A stretch of 64,000 nucleotides of DNA, from positions 5,828,001 through 5,892,000 of the forward strand of contig NZ_CP197245.1 of NCBI RefSeq assembly GCF_052076105.1, in the 5' to 3' direction. Positions within the stretch are counted from its first letter, which is position 1; each line of letters starts with the position of its first letter. Below are positions 22,818-31,947 of this stretch, piece by piece. Under the pieces are notes generated by a model. The model saw only the letters and a list, made by a program, of their open reading frames with translations. It had not been told where the DNA came from and did not search any database. A program made the position numbers and the translations under genes. This DNA comes from Tardiphaga sp052076105 (lineage in GTDB: Bacteria; Pseudomonadota; Alphaproteobacteria; Rhizobiales; Xanthobacteraceae).

Positions 22818-24461
22818 ATGTCCACGCCTGATCCCACCATGAGCCCGAGCGACCTGCGTGCGCTCGCCGAGAATTCCAACGCCTGGCCGTTTGAGCAGGC
22901 GAAGGCGCTGGTGGCGCGTCTGAAGAAAACGCCAAAAGACGAAGTGCTGTTCGAGACCGGCTACGGTCCATCGGGCCTGCCGCATATCGGCACCTTCGGC
23001 GAGGTCGCGCGCACCACCATGGTGCGCCATGCCTTCCGCGTGCTCACCGAGGATAAGATCAAGACCCGGCTGATCGCCTTCTCCGACGATATGGACGGCC
23101 TGCGCAAGGTGCCGGACAATGTGCCCAACAAGGACATGCTGGCATCGCATCTCGGCAAGCCGCTGACGCGGGTGCCGGATCCGTTCTCGAACGAATATCC
23201 GTCATTCGGCGCGGCCAACAATGCGCGGCTGCGCGCGTTCCTGGATCACTTCGGTTTCGACTACGAATTCGCCTCGTCGACCGACTACTACACATCCGGC
23301 CGTTTCGACGCGACGCTGCTGAAGATGCTCGCGGTCTATGACAAGGTCATGGACATCATCCTGCCGACCCTCGGCCCGGATCGCCGCGCGACCTATTCGC
23401 CGTTCCTGCCGATCAGCAAGGTAACGGGCGTTGTGCTGCAGGTGCCGATGATCCGGCGCGACGTGGCTGCCGGCACCGTCACCTATGTCGATCCTGACAC
23501 GAACGAAGAAGTGACGACGCCGGTCACCGGCGGCAATGTGAAGTGCCAGTGGAAGGCCGACTGGGCGATGCGCTGGGCTGCGCTCGGCATCGACTATGAA
23601 ATGGCCGGCAAGGATCTCATCGACTCCGTAAAGCTGTCGGGCAAGATCTGCGCGGCACTCGGCGGCACACCGCCGGAAGGCTTCAACTATGAGCTCTTCC
23701 TCGACGACAAGGGCGGCAAGATCTCCAAGTCGAAGGGCAACGGCCTGACCATCGACGAATGGCTGCGCTATGCCTCGCCTGAATCGCTGTCACTGTTCAT
23801 GTATCGCGAACCGAAGGCGGCCAAGCGGCTGTTCTTCGACGTGATCCCGCGCAATGTCGACGAGTACCAGCAATTCGTCGAAGGTTACGCCAAGCAGGAT
23901 CCGAAGCAGCGGCTGTCCAATCCGGCCTGGCACATCCATGCCGGCGATCCGCCGGTGTCGGACATGCCGGTGACGTTCCAGCTGCTGCTGACGCTGGTGT
24001 CGTCGTCGAACGCCGAGAATGCCGAAACCCTGTGGGGCTTCATCCGGCGCTATCGCCCGGGCGTCTCCGCGGAGACGCATCCGCGGCTCGACGCGATGGT
24101 CGGCTATGCCATCAACTACTACCGGGACTTCGTTGCGCCGACCAAGATGTTCCGCGAGCCCACCGATGTCGAGCGTGTGGCGCTGCAGGATCTGCGCGAT
24201 GCGCTGTCGCAACTGCCGACAGAAGCGACGCCGGAAGATATCCAGAACGCGGTCTATGAGATCGGTCGCCGCGAGCCGTTCCTTGATCACAAGAAGCTCG
24301 CCAAGGATGGCCGGCCCGGCGTGTCGCTGGACTGGTTCAACATGCTGTATCAGGTGCTGCTCGGCCAGGAGAAAGGCCCGCGTTTCGGGTCCTTCGTCGC
24401 GATCTATGGCGTGCAGAATGCGATCAACATGATCGACGGCGCGTTGGCGCGCTCGGCGTGA
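22818..24461 (+). CDS. lysS: Lysyl-tRNA synthetase, class I
   Basis: This 547-residue enzyme charges tRNA-Lys. It is the class I type found in archaea and alphaproteobacteria, not the class II LysRS of E. coli. The HIGH-like motif is in SGLPHIGTFGE (about residue 55), and the KMSKS equivalent is GGKISKSKGNG (about residue 305). The ATG at 22818 starts the conserved region; the open upstream frame has no similarity. A strong terminator follows. Confidence 0.93.
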   Translation: MSTPDPTMSPSDLRALAENSNAWPFEQAKALVARLKKTPKDEVLFETGYGPSGLPHIGTFGEVARTTMVRHAFRVLTEDKIKTRLIAFSDDMDGLRKVPDNVPNKDMLASHLGKPLTRVPDPFSNEYPSFGAANNARLRAFLDHFGFDYEFASSTDYYTSGRFDATLLKMLAVYDKVMDIILPTLGPDRRATYSPFLPISKVTGVVLQVPMIRRDVAAGTVTYVDPDTNEEVTTPVTGGNVKCQWKADWAMRWAALGIDYEMAGKDLIDSVKLSGKICAALGGTPPEGFNYELFLDDKGGKISKSKGNGLTIDEWLRYASPESLSLFMYREPKAAKRLFFDVIPRNVDEYQQFVEGYAKQDPKQRLSNPAWHIHAGDPPVSDMPVTFQLLLTLVSSSNAENAETLWGFIRRYRPGVSAETHPRLDAMVGYAINYYRDFVAPTKMFREPTDVERVALQDLRDALSQLPTEATPEDIQNAVYEIGRREPFLDHKKLAKDGRPGVSLDWFNMLYQVLLGQEKGPRFGSFVAIYGVQNAINMIDGALARSA

Positions 24462-24481
24462 GGCCCACACCTGCGAAACGT

Positions 24482-24518
24482 CAAAGGCGCGCTTCCTGAT
24501 GGAGCGCGCCTTTGTCTT
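24482..24518 (+). terminator. Intrinsic terminator after lysS
   Basis: A 12-bp perfect stem (24482-24493 and 24503-24514) with a 9-nt loop, followed by TCTTG. It also lies just past the convergent DUF4440-like gene and may serve both. Confidence 0.8.
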
Positions 24519-24523
24519 GATGC

Positions 24524-25033
24524 CTATTTCGGCGCTGCAGTCGCTGCTGCTGGTGTGACAGGCTCCGGCATTGCCGATGAGTGGTGATGCGCGATCAGCC
24601 ACTTCTTGTCGCGGTAGACATAGACATAGCTGTAGCGGGCCTTGACGATTTGCGTATCGCCGGGGGACTTGCCGGTCAGCGTGAAGGTATAGGTTCCGAC
24701 GTCGGATGCCATGTTGCAGCCGATCTTGACGGTCCGCGTATCGATCTTGCCTTGCGGGTGCTTTTCCAGGAAGTGGACGAAGTAATCCTGAATGCCGGCG
24801 CTGTCGGTGCGCGGGGTGTTGGACACCGTCGGCAGCAGCACCGCGTCGGAGGCGTAATTGGCGGTGACTTTGGCGGCGTCGAGCGTCGCGAGCGATGCAT
24901 TCCAGCGGTCGAACAGCGCTTCGATCTGCTTCGTCGTGACGACTGCGCAGGTCATGGGCTTCGCATGTGCGAGAGAACCTACGCTGACGAGGGCCAGCGC
25001 AATCGCGCCGGCAACGATGGTTCTGGCTTTCAT
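24524..25033 (-). CDS. Exported SnoaL/DUF4440-like protein
   Basis: 169 residues with a signal peptide (MKARTIVAGAIALALVSVGSLAHA) and an NTF2-like fold of the SgcJ/EcaC or calcium/calmodulin kinase association type (TKQIEALFDRWNASLATLDAAKVTANYASDAVLLPT, ending YVYVYRDKKWLIAHHHSSAMPE). Such domains are often non-enzymatic ligand binders. The start at 25033 is chosen because it begins the signal peptide; a frame extension to 25075 adds 14 unlikely residues. Confidence 0.8.
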   Translation of the reverse strand: MKARTIVAGAIALALVSVGSLAHAKPMTCAVVTTKQIEALFDRWNASLATLDAAKVTANYASDAVLLPTVSNTPRTDSAGIQDYFVHFLEKHPQGKIDTRTVKIGCNMASDVGTYTFTLTGKSPGDTQIVKARYSYVYVYRDKKWLIAHHHSSAMPEPVTPAAATAAPK

Positions 25034-25117
25034 GGCTTCACCGAAGGTTGCGAGTTCCGGATGGGGAACTCGCATAGATCATTCGATGGCCGGACGCCAG
25101 TCCAGAAGTGTGTTCGG

Positions 25118-25750
25118 TTACTGGCTCGCCCAGACGATGCGCGCGATCCAGGCGATGTCGGAGGCCGGAAAGCTGCGATCGACATGGTTCGGATTGAGCG
25201 ACTGCAGTTCGATGATCTTCGTGGTCCGGCGCTTCAATTCCTTCGCCATTACCTCGCCGTCCTTGGTCTTGACCACGACGCGGTCGCCCTTGCGGATCTG
25301 TGCTTCCGGCGAAACGACGATGATGTCGCCGTCGCGATAAGCGGGCTTCATCGAGTCGCCCGTGATCTTCAGCGCATAGGCGTGCTCGTCATTTACCGAA
25401 GGCAGGCCGACTTCATCCCAGCCCTTGCTGCCGGCGGGAAAGCCGGCATCATCGAAGTAACCGCCATGGCCGGCCTGTGCGAAGCCGAGCAGCGGCACCG
25501 ACTGCACGATGCGCTTGGTGCCTTCGATCAGCGTGACGAAGCTGTCGATGGTCACGCCGGTCGCGGTCAGTGCCTTCGAGACCGACTCGGTCGAGGGCCA
25601 GCGCTCGCGGCCGTCATTGGTGATGCGCTTGGACTTGTTGAAGGTGGTGGCGTCGAGCCCCGCCTTCTTCGCAAGGCCGGAGGGTGACATGCCATTGCGT
25701 TCGGCAAGGCGGTCAAGGGCGTTCCAGATCTGGGCGTGCGAGAGCATCAT
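25118..25750 (-). CDS. S24-peptidase family transcriptional repressor (CI/LexA-like)
   Basis: A 210-residue protein with an N-terminal helix-turn-helix (NGMSPSGLAKKAGLDATTFNKSKR) and a C-terminal LexA-like self-cleavage domain. The catalytic dyad is S133 (GDSMKP) and K170 (VMAKEL), and an Ala-Gly at 93-94 (AQAGHGG) is the likely autocleavage site. It resembles chromosomal phage-repressor-like regulators that respond to stress rather than LexA itself. Two ATG codons (25750, 25747) are possible. Monocistronic. Confidence 0.88.
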   Translation of the reverse strand: MMLSHAQIWNALDRLAERNGMSPSGLAKKAGLDATTFNKSKRITNDGRERWPSTESVSKALTATGVTIDSFVTLIEGTKRIVQSVPLLGFAQAGHGGYFDDAGFPAGSKGWDEVGLPSVNDEHAYALKITGDSMKPAYRDGDIIVVSPEAQIRKGDRVVVKTKDGEVMAKELKRRTTKIIELQSLNPNHVDRSFPASDIAWIARIVWASQ

Positions 25751-25982
25751 CGGTTTCAGTCCGTTGGCCCGGATTTCTGCGGGGCGGTGAATCGTGGCGA
25801 AATCTAGGAATTATTGCCGTGAATGCACGGATTTCGCAACAGGCATTTGAAAAAAATGTGCAGCCTTGAAGTGGAGGGGTGCCGTCGATACGGTCACCTG
25901 CCGACTCCAGCCCTGAATCGAGCGACTGGCGTCCGCACCACATCGAAAAACAGCTGATTCAACAATTTGGAAGTCTGGGCGG

Positions 25983-26324
25983 TTGCGCACCATCTATAAA
26001 ATCTGTCCGGCCTCAAGCTGGCGCGAGGCCGAGCGTCAGGGCGCCTATCGCGGCAGCGCCGACGATGCCCGGGATGGCTTCATCCATTTCTCGACCGCGG
26101 CACAGCTCCCCGAGACGCTCCGAAAGTACTATTTCGGCCAGACCGGCCTGTTTCTGATCGCTGTGGACGCAGACGCACTCGGTGACGACTTGCGCTGGGA
26201 GCCGTCCCGCGGCGGCGATCTGTTCCCGCATCTCTACGGCGAACTCGATCTCGGCGCCGTCACGGCCATCATGGATCTGCGCGCGCGCTCCGATGGCAAC
26301 CACGACATTCCGGAGCTCAAATAG
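25983..26324 (+). CDS. DUF952 family protein
   Basis: A 113-residue cytosolic protein of the DUF952 family (IYKICPASSWREAERQGAYRGSADDARDGFIHFSTAAQL, with the conserved G-F-I-H-F-S and W-E-x-S-R/G-G-D-L-F-P-H-L-Y). It is thought related to glutathione-S-transferase-associated or ADP-ribosyl-like folds; its activity is unknown. It starts at TTG 25983. Its stop codon overlaps the GTG start of pyrD by one base, so the two are co-expressed. Confidence 0.85.
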   Translation: MRTIYKICPASSWREAERQGAYRGSADDARDGFIHFSTAAQLPETLRKYYFGQTGLFLIAVDADALGDDLRWEPSRGGDLFPHLYGELDLGAVTAIMDLRARSDGNHDIPELK

Positions 26325-27418
26325 TGATCCGCGCTTTCGATGCCTTTTCCCTGCCGATGCTGCGCATGCTCGATGCCGAAGACGCGCACCGCCTCGCGAT
26401 CCGCGGGTTGCGCATGCTGCCTTACGCCCGCCCGCGGCCGGATGATCCGAAACTCGCGGTCCGTGCATTCGGTCTGAACTTCCCCAATCCGGTCGGGATC
26501 GCGGCCGGCTTCGACAAGAATGCCGAAGTGCCGGATGCGCTGCTGCGTCTTGGCTTCGGCTTCGCCGAGATCGGCTCGGTGACGCCGAAGCCGCAATCCG
26601 GCAATCCACGCCCGCGCATCTTTCGGCTGGAGCGTGACGAAGCGGTCATCAACCGGCTCGGCTTCAACAATGACGGTGCGGAGGTCGTGCTGCGTCGGCT
26701 GGCTGCACGTGTGCAGAATGGTGGTATCGTCGGCGTCAATGTCGGCGCCAACAAGGATTCGCCCGATCGCACGCAGGATTATGTGCGGCTGATTGAGACC
26801 TTTGCGCCGGTGGCGAGCTATTTCACCGTCAACGTGTCATCGCCGAACACGCCGGGGCTGCGCAATCTGCAGCAGGCCACCGAGCTCGACGATCTCCTGG
26901 CGCGGGTGATCGACGCGCGTGAGCGCGTCCGCAAGAATGCGGGAGATTCTCCGGTACTGCTGAAGATCGCGCCCGATCTCAGCCTCGCCGACCTCGACGA
27001 TGTCGTCCATGTCGCGCGCTCGCGCCGCGTCGATGGCATGATCGTCGCCAACACCACCATCGGTCGCCCCTCGACCTTGCGCGAGCAGGCGCGCGCGAAA
27101 GAGCAGGGCGGGTTGTCTGGCCGCCCGCTGTTCAGGCTGTCCACCCGCATGGTGGCGGAGACCTTCGTGCGTGTCGAAGGTGCGTTCCCGCTGATCGGCG
27201 CCGGTGGCATCGACAGCGGCGGTGCTGCACTGACCAAGATCCGCGCGGGTGCGAGCCTGATCCAGTTGTACTCGTCATTGGTCTATAAAGGCGTCGGTCT
27301 CGTCGACAGCATCAAGGCTGATCTGTCCTCGACGCTGCTGCGCACCGGTCGCGAGTCGCTGTCGGAAATCGTCGGCGCCGATGCGGCGACGATCACAGCG
27401 GAAGACTGGCCGGCGTAA
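26324..27418 (+). CDS. pyrD: Dihydroorotate dehydrogenase (quinone), class 2
   Basis: A 364-residue membrane-associated flavoenzyme oxidising dihydroorotate to orotate in pyrimidine synthesis. Class 2 features are an amphipathic N-terminal segment (FDAFSLPMLRMLDAEDAHRLAIRGL), NPVGIAAGFDKN for FMN binding, NVSSPNTPGLRNLQ with the catalytic serine and IGAGGIDSGGAALTKIRAGASLIQLYS for phosphate binding. GTG start at 26324. The 3' end overlaps the convergent MATE gene by 26 nt. Confidence 0.94.
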   Translation: MIRAFDAFSLPMLRMLDAEDAHRLAIRGLRMLPYARPRPDDPKLAVRAFGLNFPNPVGIAAGFDKNAEVPDALLRLGFGFAEIGSVTPKPQSGNPRPRIFRLERDEAVINRLGFNNDGAEVVLRRLAARVQNGGIVGVNVGANKDSPDRTQDYVRLIETFAPVASYFTVNVSSPNTPGLRNLQQATELDDLLARVIDARERVRKNAGDSPVLLKIAPDLSLADLDDVVHVARSRRVDGMIVANTTIGRPSTLREQARAKEQGGLSGRPLFRLSTRMVAETFVRVEGAFPLIGAGGIDSGGAALTKIRAGASLIQLYSSLVYKGVGLVDSIKADLSSTLLRTGRESLSEIVGADAATITAEDWPA

Positions 27419-28742
27419 GCCAGGTCTGCTGCGGAAACGACTGTCGTAGCAGGGCTGGATGACGCAGCGCCTGCAACGCGCCGCGCGACAGCATGAACAC
27501 CAGAAATGCGAGCCATAGTCCGGTATTGCCGAGGCTGGCCAGTGCGAACCATGCGGCGATGTAAATCGACAGCGCCAGCAGCATCAGGTTGCGCATGTCG
27601 CGGGCCCATGATGCGCCGATATAGATGCCGTCATAGGCATAAGCGAGGACGCCGCATGCGGGTGCCAGCGCCGCTAGCAGCATGTAATCCCGCGCAGCGC
27701 GCCGAACTTCGGGGCTGGTGGTGATGAAATCGATCAGCGCGCCGCCGAACAGCACGAATAGCAGCGTGACAGCGATGCCGAATGCCGCGCTCCAGATCAG
27801 GACGAGCTTTACGGCTCGGGAAAACTGCTTGCGGTCGCGAGCGCCGGTGCCTTGACCGCAGAGCTGCTCGGCGGCGGTGGCGATGCCGTCGAGGAAGAAC
27901 GAACCGATCATGACGAAGTTGTTGAGCACGGCATTGGCAGCCAGGATCGGGTCGCCTGCGCGGGCGCCCTGCGCCGTGAAGAAGAGAAATGCAGCAATCA
28001 ACGCTGCCGTGCGGATCATGATATCGCGGTTGACTGCGAACAGCCGCAACAGCCGGATGCGGTCGAACAGGACAGCGCGCGGAACATCGATGCGGCCGCC
28101 CAGGATTTTCCACACCGCGGCGAGGCCGGCGAGAAAGCCAGCGGTTTCCGCGACCACCGTGGCCAGTGCTGCGCCACTGACGCCAAAGTCGAATTGCAGA
28201 ACCAGCAAGGCGGTGAGCGCCATGTTGGCGAGATTGATGCCGACCTGCAGTGCCAGAGCGATGCCGGTACGCGCCTGGCCGACCAGCCAGCCGAGAATGA
28301 CATAGTTGCCAAGCATCAGCGGCGCGGACCAGAGTCGGATGAAGAAATACTCGCGTGCGGCGGATGTGACGGCGTCGCTGCCGCCCATGATGCTGAACAC
28401 CAGCCCCGCCAGCGGTGTACGCAAGATGATCAGCGTCAGCCCGATCACCGCTCCGAGCATCAATGCACGCAGCAGGATCGCGCGGACCTCGATCCGCTCA
28501 CCGGCGCCAAGCGCCTGTGCGGTAAAGGCAACCGTCGCCATGCGCAGAAATCCGAACAGCCAGAAAATGCAGTCGAATGCCACGGAGGCCAAAGCCACAC
28601 CGCCGAGCAAATGTGGGTCGCCGAGTCGGCCGATTGCTGCGGTCGAGACGATGCCGATCAGCGGCGTCGTCAGATTGGCCAGCATGGCCGGGCCGGCGAT
28701 GGCAAAGACGCGCCTGTTGGTGACGGACAGTTCCGACGACAT
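27393..28742 (-). CDS. MATE-family efflux transporter (DinF type)
   Basis: A 449-residue polytopic protein with about 12 transmembrane helices in two homologous halves. The N-terminus (IAGPAMLANLTTPLIGIVSTAAIGRLGDPHLLGGVALA) and FLRMATVAFTAQALGAG are typical of the DinF branch of MATE exporters. It probably exports drugs or oxidised metabolites by cation antiport. The ATG at 28742 is preferred over a TTG one codon upstream. Convergent with pyrD. Confidence 0.9.
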   Translation of the reverse strand: MSSELSVTNRRVFAIAGPAMLANLTTPLIGIVSTAAIGRLGDPHLLGGVALASVAFDCIFWLFGFLRMATVAFTAQALGAGERIEVRAILLRALMLGAVIGLTLIILRTPLAGLVFSIMGGSDAVTSAAREYFFIRLWSAPLMLGNYVILGWLVGQARTGIALALQVGINLANMALTALLVLQFDFGVSGAALATVVAETAGFLAGLAAVWKILGGRIDVPRAVLFDRIRLLRLFAVNRDIMIRTAALIAAFLFFTAQGARAGDPILAANAVLNNFVMIGSFFLDGIATAAEQLCGQGTGARDRKQFSRAVKLVLIWSAAFGIAVTLLFVLFGGALIDFITTSPEVRRAARDYMLLAALAPACGVLAYAYDGIYIGASWARDMRNLMLLALSIYIAAWFALASLGNTGLWLAFLVFMLSRGALQALRHPALLRQSFPQQTWLTPASLPL

Positions 28743-28772
28743 CAATGCAGCCTGAAGCGGATGATGCTGTTG

Positions 28773-29078
28773 TCAGCGGCCGCGCGGCGCGCTGAACAGT
28801 CGCGAGATCAGCCAGATCGGAACGACGATGACGGCGCCGAGCAGGAAGTAGCGCCACAGACCATTGATGGCGTCGAAGCCAAGGTCATAGACCCACTGAA
28901 ATAGGCGCCGGATGCTGGCGACGATGTTCCACGGATCGAAGCCGATGGCGGCGAGAACGACGCCGACCAGAATCGACAGCAGCACCAACCGGCCGAGCAC
29001 AGCCAGCGGCGAACCGCCGAGGAAGCGCGACAGGCCGTCATTGTTGGCGGGCAAGTCCCGGGTCTCATTTGGCTGCAT
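28773..29078 (-). CDS. DUF6460 membrane protein
   Basis: 101 residues with two transmembrane helices (LAVLGRLVLLSILVGVVLAAIGFDP and YFLLGAVIVVPIWLISRLF) and a soluble N-terminus. Matches DUF6460, a family common in Bradyrhizobiaceae with conserved LGGSPLAV-x-GRL and FDP-x-NI elements. Function unknown. The ATG at 29078 is preceded by an AGGAG-like site. It lies 30 nt upstream of the MATE gene on the same strand. Confidence 0.8.
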   Translation of the reverse strand: MQPNETRDLPANNDGLSRFLGGSPLAVLGRLVLLSILVGVVLAAIGFDPWNIVASIRRLFQWVYDLGFDAINGLWRYFLLGAVIVVPIWLISRLFSAPRGR

Positions 29079-29164
29079 CGTAGTCTCCTGCGCGCAAATC
29101 GCGCGCTGATCATAGGTGGTCCCACGCAAATGGGGAACCCGGCTTGTTCGTCAAGTATGCGTCG

Positions 29165-30841
29165 TCAAGGCGTGGCAGGCTCGGCGGGCGTAATTGTGGT
29201 CTCCGCCTTTAGCATGCGCTCCAGCGTCTCAAGGCGGTCTGCGTCACGCGGGGGCTTGTCCCAGCGCAGCCGGCTGATGCGGGGAAACCGCATTGCGACC
29301 CCCGACTTGTGCCGGGGCGAGCGGGCTAGCCCCTCAAAGGCGACTTCCAGCACGAGCCCCTTGTCGGGCTCGTGGGTGACGTGGCGGACCGGGCCGAACT
29401 TCTCGGTGGTGTTGCGGCGGACGAAGCGGTCGATTTGCAGCAGCTCCTCGTCGGTGAAGCCGAAATAGGCTTTGCCGACCGGCACGAGCTGGTCGCCGCT
29501 GTCGCCTGCAGTCCAGACGCCGAAGGTGTAATCCGAATAATAGGACGAGCGCTTGCCATGGCCGCGCTGCGCATACATCAGCACCGCGTCGATGATGTGC
29601 GGGTCGCGCTTCCACTTCCACCACTGGCCTTTCGGTCGTCGCGGCAGATAAGGGGAGTCGCGCCGCTTCAGCATCACGCCCTCGACGGCGTCGGCATCTT
29701 GGCCGGCTCCGGCACTGACAGGATCAGCACGTGCGGCGGTGAGGGCATCCCATGTTGCGAACGGGATCTGGTCGGACAGATCGATCCTATCGTCATCAAG
29801 CTCGGTGATGAAGGCTTCGAGCTTTGCACGGCGTTGCTCAAATGGGAGCTGCCGCAGATCTGTCTCGCCATCGCTCAGCAAATCATAGGCGCGCAGATGA
29901 ATGGGATATTCCTTCGTCAGTTTCGGCGTCACGCTTTTCCGGTTCAGCCGTTGCTGCAACACGTTGAATGACTGCACGCGGCCCTCGCGCAGCACCAGCA
30001 GCTCGCCATCGATTGCGCCGGGCAACCGTAGCGATGGAGCTAGGTCCGGGAAACTTCCGGTGATGTCCTCGCCGGTGCGCGAATAGAGCCGCGTGACGAT
30101 CCTGCCGTTATTGCCTTTGCCGCTGACCGCCTGAACCCGGATGCCATCCCATTTCCATTCCGCGACGAAATCGGACGCGTCGAGATTGGCGAAGTCGGCT
30201 TCCTCGATGGCATGCGCCAGCATCACCGGGCGGAACGGTGCAGGATCACGATTGACCGGCTTCTCCGCGCGGCCTTCGAGCCAGGCGAACAACTCGCCAT
30301 AGGGCGGTGCGAGGCCGGGCCAGATCAGCTCGACATCATGCGGATCCTTGTCGCCGAGGGCTGCAGCGGCCGTCTTGGCGAGCCGTGCGGAGATGCCGAT
30401 GCGCATCGCGCCGGTGACGAGCTTCAGCAGCGCCCAGCGCCCGGTCTCGTCGAGTTCGTCGAGCCAGCGGGTGAGCTGCGCGGGTAGCTCGGATTTTCCG
30501 AGCGTGCGCAGCGTCGTGACGACTTCGGTCAGTGTCGGCGGTGGCGGGTTGTTGTGCGCGATCTCCTGGGCCTTCGGCCACATCAGCGCAACAGTTTCCG
30601 AGAGATCACCGACATAGTCATAGGAGAGTTCGAACAACACCGGATCAGTCCGCGATGCGATGAGGTCGCGGATCAATCCGGCTTTCGCATGTTTGAACGA
30701 CAGCGCACCGGTCAGCGCCGCCAGCGCGTAGCCGCGGTCGGGATCGGGTACCTCGCGAAAATAGCCCGTGATCAGCCGCAGCTTGTTGTTGCGGCCGGGC
30801 TCATAGGCGAGGCGATCGAGCAGTGCGGCGAACCGATTCAT
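29165..30841 (-). CDS. ATP-dependent DNA ligase (ligase-associated repair cluster)
   Basis: A 558-residue ATP-dependent ligase. The adenylated lysine is K230 in AEWKWDGIRVQ. The later nucleotidyltransferase motifs include AIDGELLV and EGVMLKRRDSPY, and the C-terminal OB domain holds the WKWKRDPHIIDAVLMY motif. The N-terminal DNA-binding domain fills residues 1-200. It belongs to the family encoded with a beta-CASP exonuclease, a DEXH helicase and the PdeM phosphoesterase. The exonuclease stop overlaps its start by 4 nt; the helicase and PdeM lie about 6.7 kb away (37590-41056). Confidence 0.92.
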   Translation of the reverse strand: MNRFAALLDRLAYEPGRNNKLRLITGYFREVPDPDRGYALAALTGALSFKHAKAGLIRDLIASRTDPVLFELSYDYVGDLSETVALMWPKAQEIAHNNPPPPTLTEVVTTLRTLGKSELPAQLTRWLDELDETGRWALLKLVTGAMRIGISARLAKTAAAALGDKDPHDVELIWPGLAPPYGELFAWLEGRAEKPVNRDPAPFRPVMLAHAIEEADFANLDASDFVAEWKWDGIRVQAVSGKGNNGRIVTRLYSRTGEDITGSFPDLAPSLRLPGAIDGELLVLREGRVQSFNVLQQRLNRKSVTPKLTKEYPIHLRAYDLLSDGETDLRQLPFEQRRAKLEAFITELDDDRIDLSDQIPFATWDALTAARADPVSAGAGQDADAVEGVMLKRRDSPYLPRRPKGQWWKWKRDPHIIDAVLMYAQRGHGKRSSYYSDYTFGVWTAGDSGDQLVPVGKAYFGFTDEELLQIDRFVRRNTTEKFGPVRHVTHEPDKGLVLEVAFEGLARSPRHKSGVAMRFPRISRLRWDKPPRDADRLETLERMLKAETTITPAEPATP

Positions 30842-31878
30842 GCCTCGGCGCTTTCGCCGGGCGGCAGAGTTTCCTCTTCCTCCTCGTCGCCATAGCCGAC
30901 CAGCGCAAGAGGTCGCGCGGTCAGGCCCTTGCTCTGGCACCAATGCACCAGCGCGTCTTCCTGGCCATGGGTGACCCAGATTTCGCCGGCGCCGGTTGCG
31001 TCGATGGTGGCGCAGAGGCCGTCCCAATCGGCGTGATCGGAAACCACCAGCGGCAGTTCGACGCCGCGCTGCCTTGCACGGGCGCGCACGCGCATCCAGC
31101 CGGACGCGAAGGCGGTGACGGGATCGGGAAAGCGCCGCGTCCACACATCCGATGTGGCCGATGGCGGCGCCAGCGTGATGGTGCCGGCGAGGTCGGCTTT
31201 CTTGACGCCTTTCACTGGGCGCAACTCGCCGAGATCGATGCCACGGCTCTGATAGTAGTGTGTGATCGTCTCCATCGCGCCATGCAGATAGATCGGTGCG
31301 TCATAACCGGCCTGACGGATCAGCTTGATGACCCGCTGCGCCTTTCCCAGCGAATAGGCGCCGACCAGATGCGCGCGCTCCGGAAACAGCGCGACGGAAG
31401 CCAGCAGCTTCTTTACTTCATCGGCGGCATCGCCGTGACGAAAAACCGGAAGCCCGAACGTCGCTTCGGTGATGAACACGTCGCAAGGCACGACCTCGAA
31501 CGGCGTGCAGGTCGGATCATGGGCGTCCTTGTAGTCACCAGAGGCGACGATGCAGATATTCTTGCAGGTCACCGCCATCTGCGCCGATCCGAGCACATGG
31601 CCGGCGGGATGGCAGGACACGGTGACGTCGCCGAGCCTGACCGTTTCGCCATAGGCAATGGCTTGCGTGCTGCCGGCGAAATTGTCGCCATAGCGTAGCC
31701 GCATCATGTCGAGGGTTTCCTGCGTCGCCAGCACATGGCCGTGACCGGGGCGGGCGTGATCGGAATGGCCGTGGGTGATGACCGCGCGATCGACGGGGCG
31801 GACCGGATCGATATGAAAGCCGCCCGGCTTGCAGCAGAGGCCGGCAGGGGCGGACATGAGGATGTCTTGCGGACGCAT
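30838..31878 (-). CDS. Ligase-associated DNA exonuclease (MBL/beta-CASP)
   Basis: A 346-residue metallo-beta-lactamase/beta-CASP nuclease. The metal site H36-x-H38-x-D40-H41 is in VITHGHSDHARPGH, with further ligands in SCHPAGHVLGSAQM and the beta-CASP region ending VSDHADWDGL. It trims DNA ends ahead of the ligase, with which it is translationally coupled (ATGA overlap). In the family the pair acts with the Lhr-core-type helicase and PdeM. Confidence 0.92.
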   Translation of the reverse strand: MRPQDILMSAPAGLCCKPGGFHIDPVRPVDRAVITHGHSDHARPGHGHVLATQETLDMMRLRYGDNFAGSTQAIAYGETVRLGDVTVSCHPAGHVLGSAQMAVTCKNICIVASGDYKDAHDPTCTPFEVVPCDVFITEATFGLPVFRHGDAADEVKKLLASVALFPERAHLVGAYSLGKAQRVIKLIRQAGYDAPIYLHGAMETITHYYQSRGIDLGELRPVKGVKKADLAGTITLAPPSATSDVWTRRFPDPVTAFASGWMRVRARARQRGVELPLVVSDHADWDGLCATIDATGAGEIWVTHGQEDALVHWCQSKGLTARPLALVGYGDEEEEETLPPGESAEA

Positions 31879-31947
31879 GTCGGTTATATAAGCCCGCCTC
31901 GGGTTGGTTCGAGTCTGCGAACGCCCCTTTGACCCATCGGTTCCCGC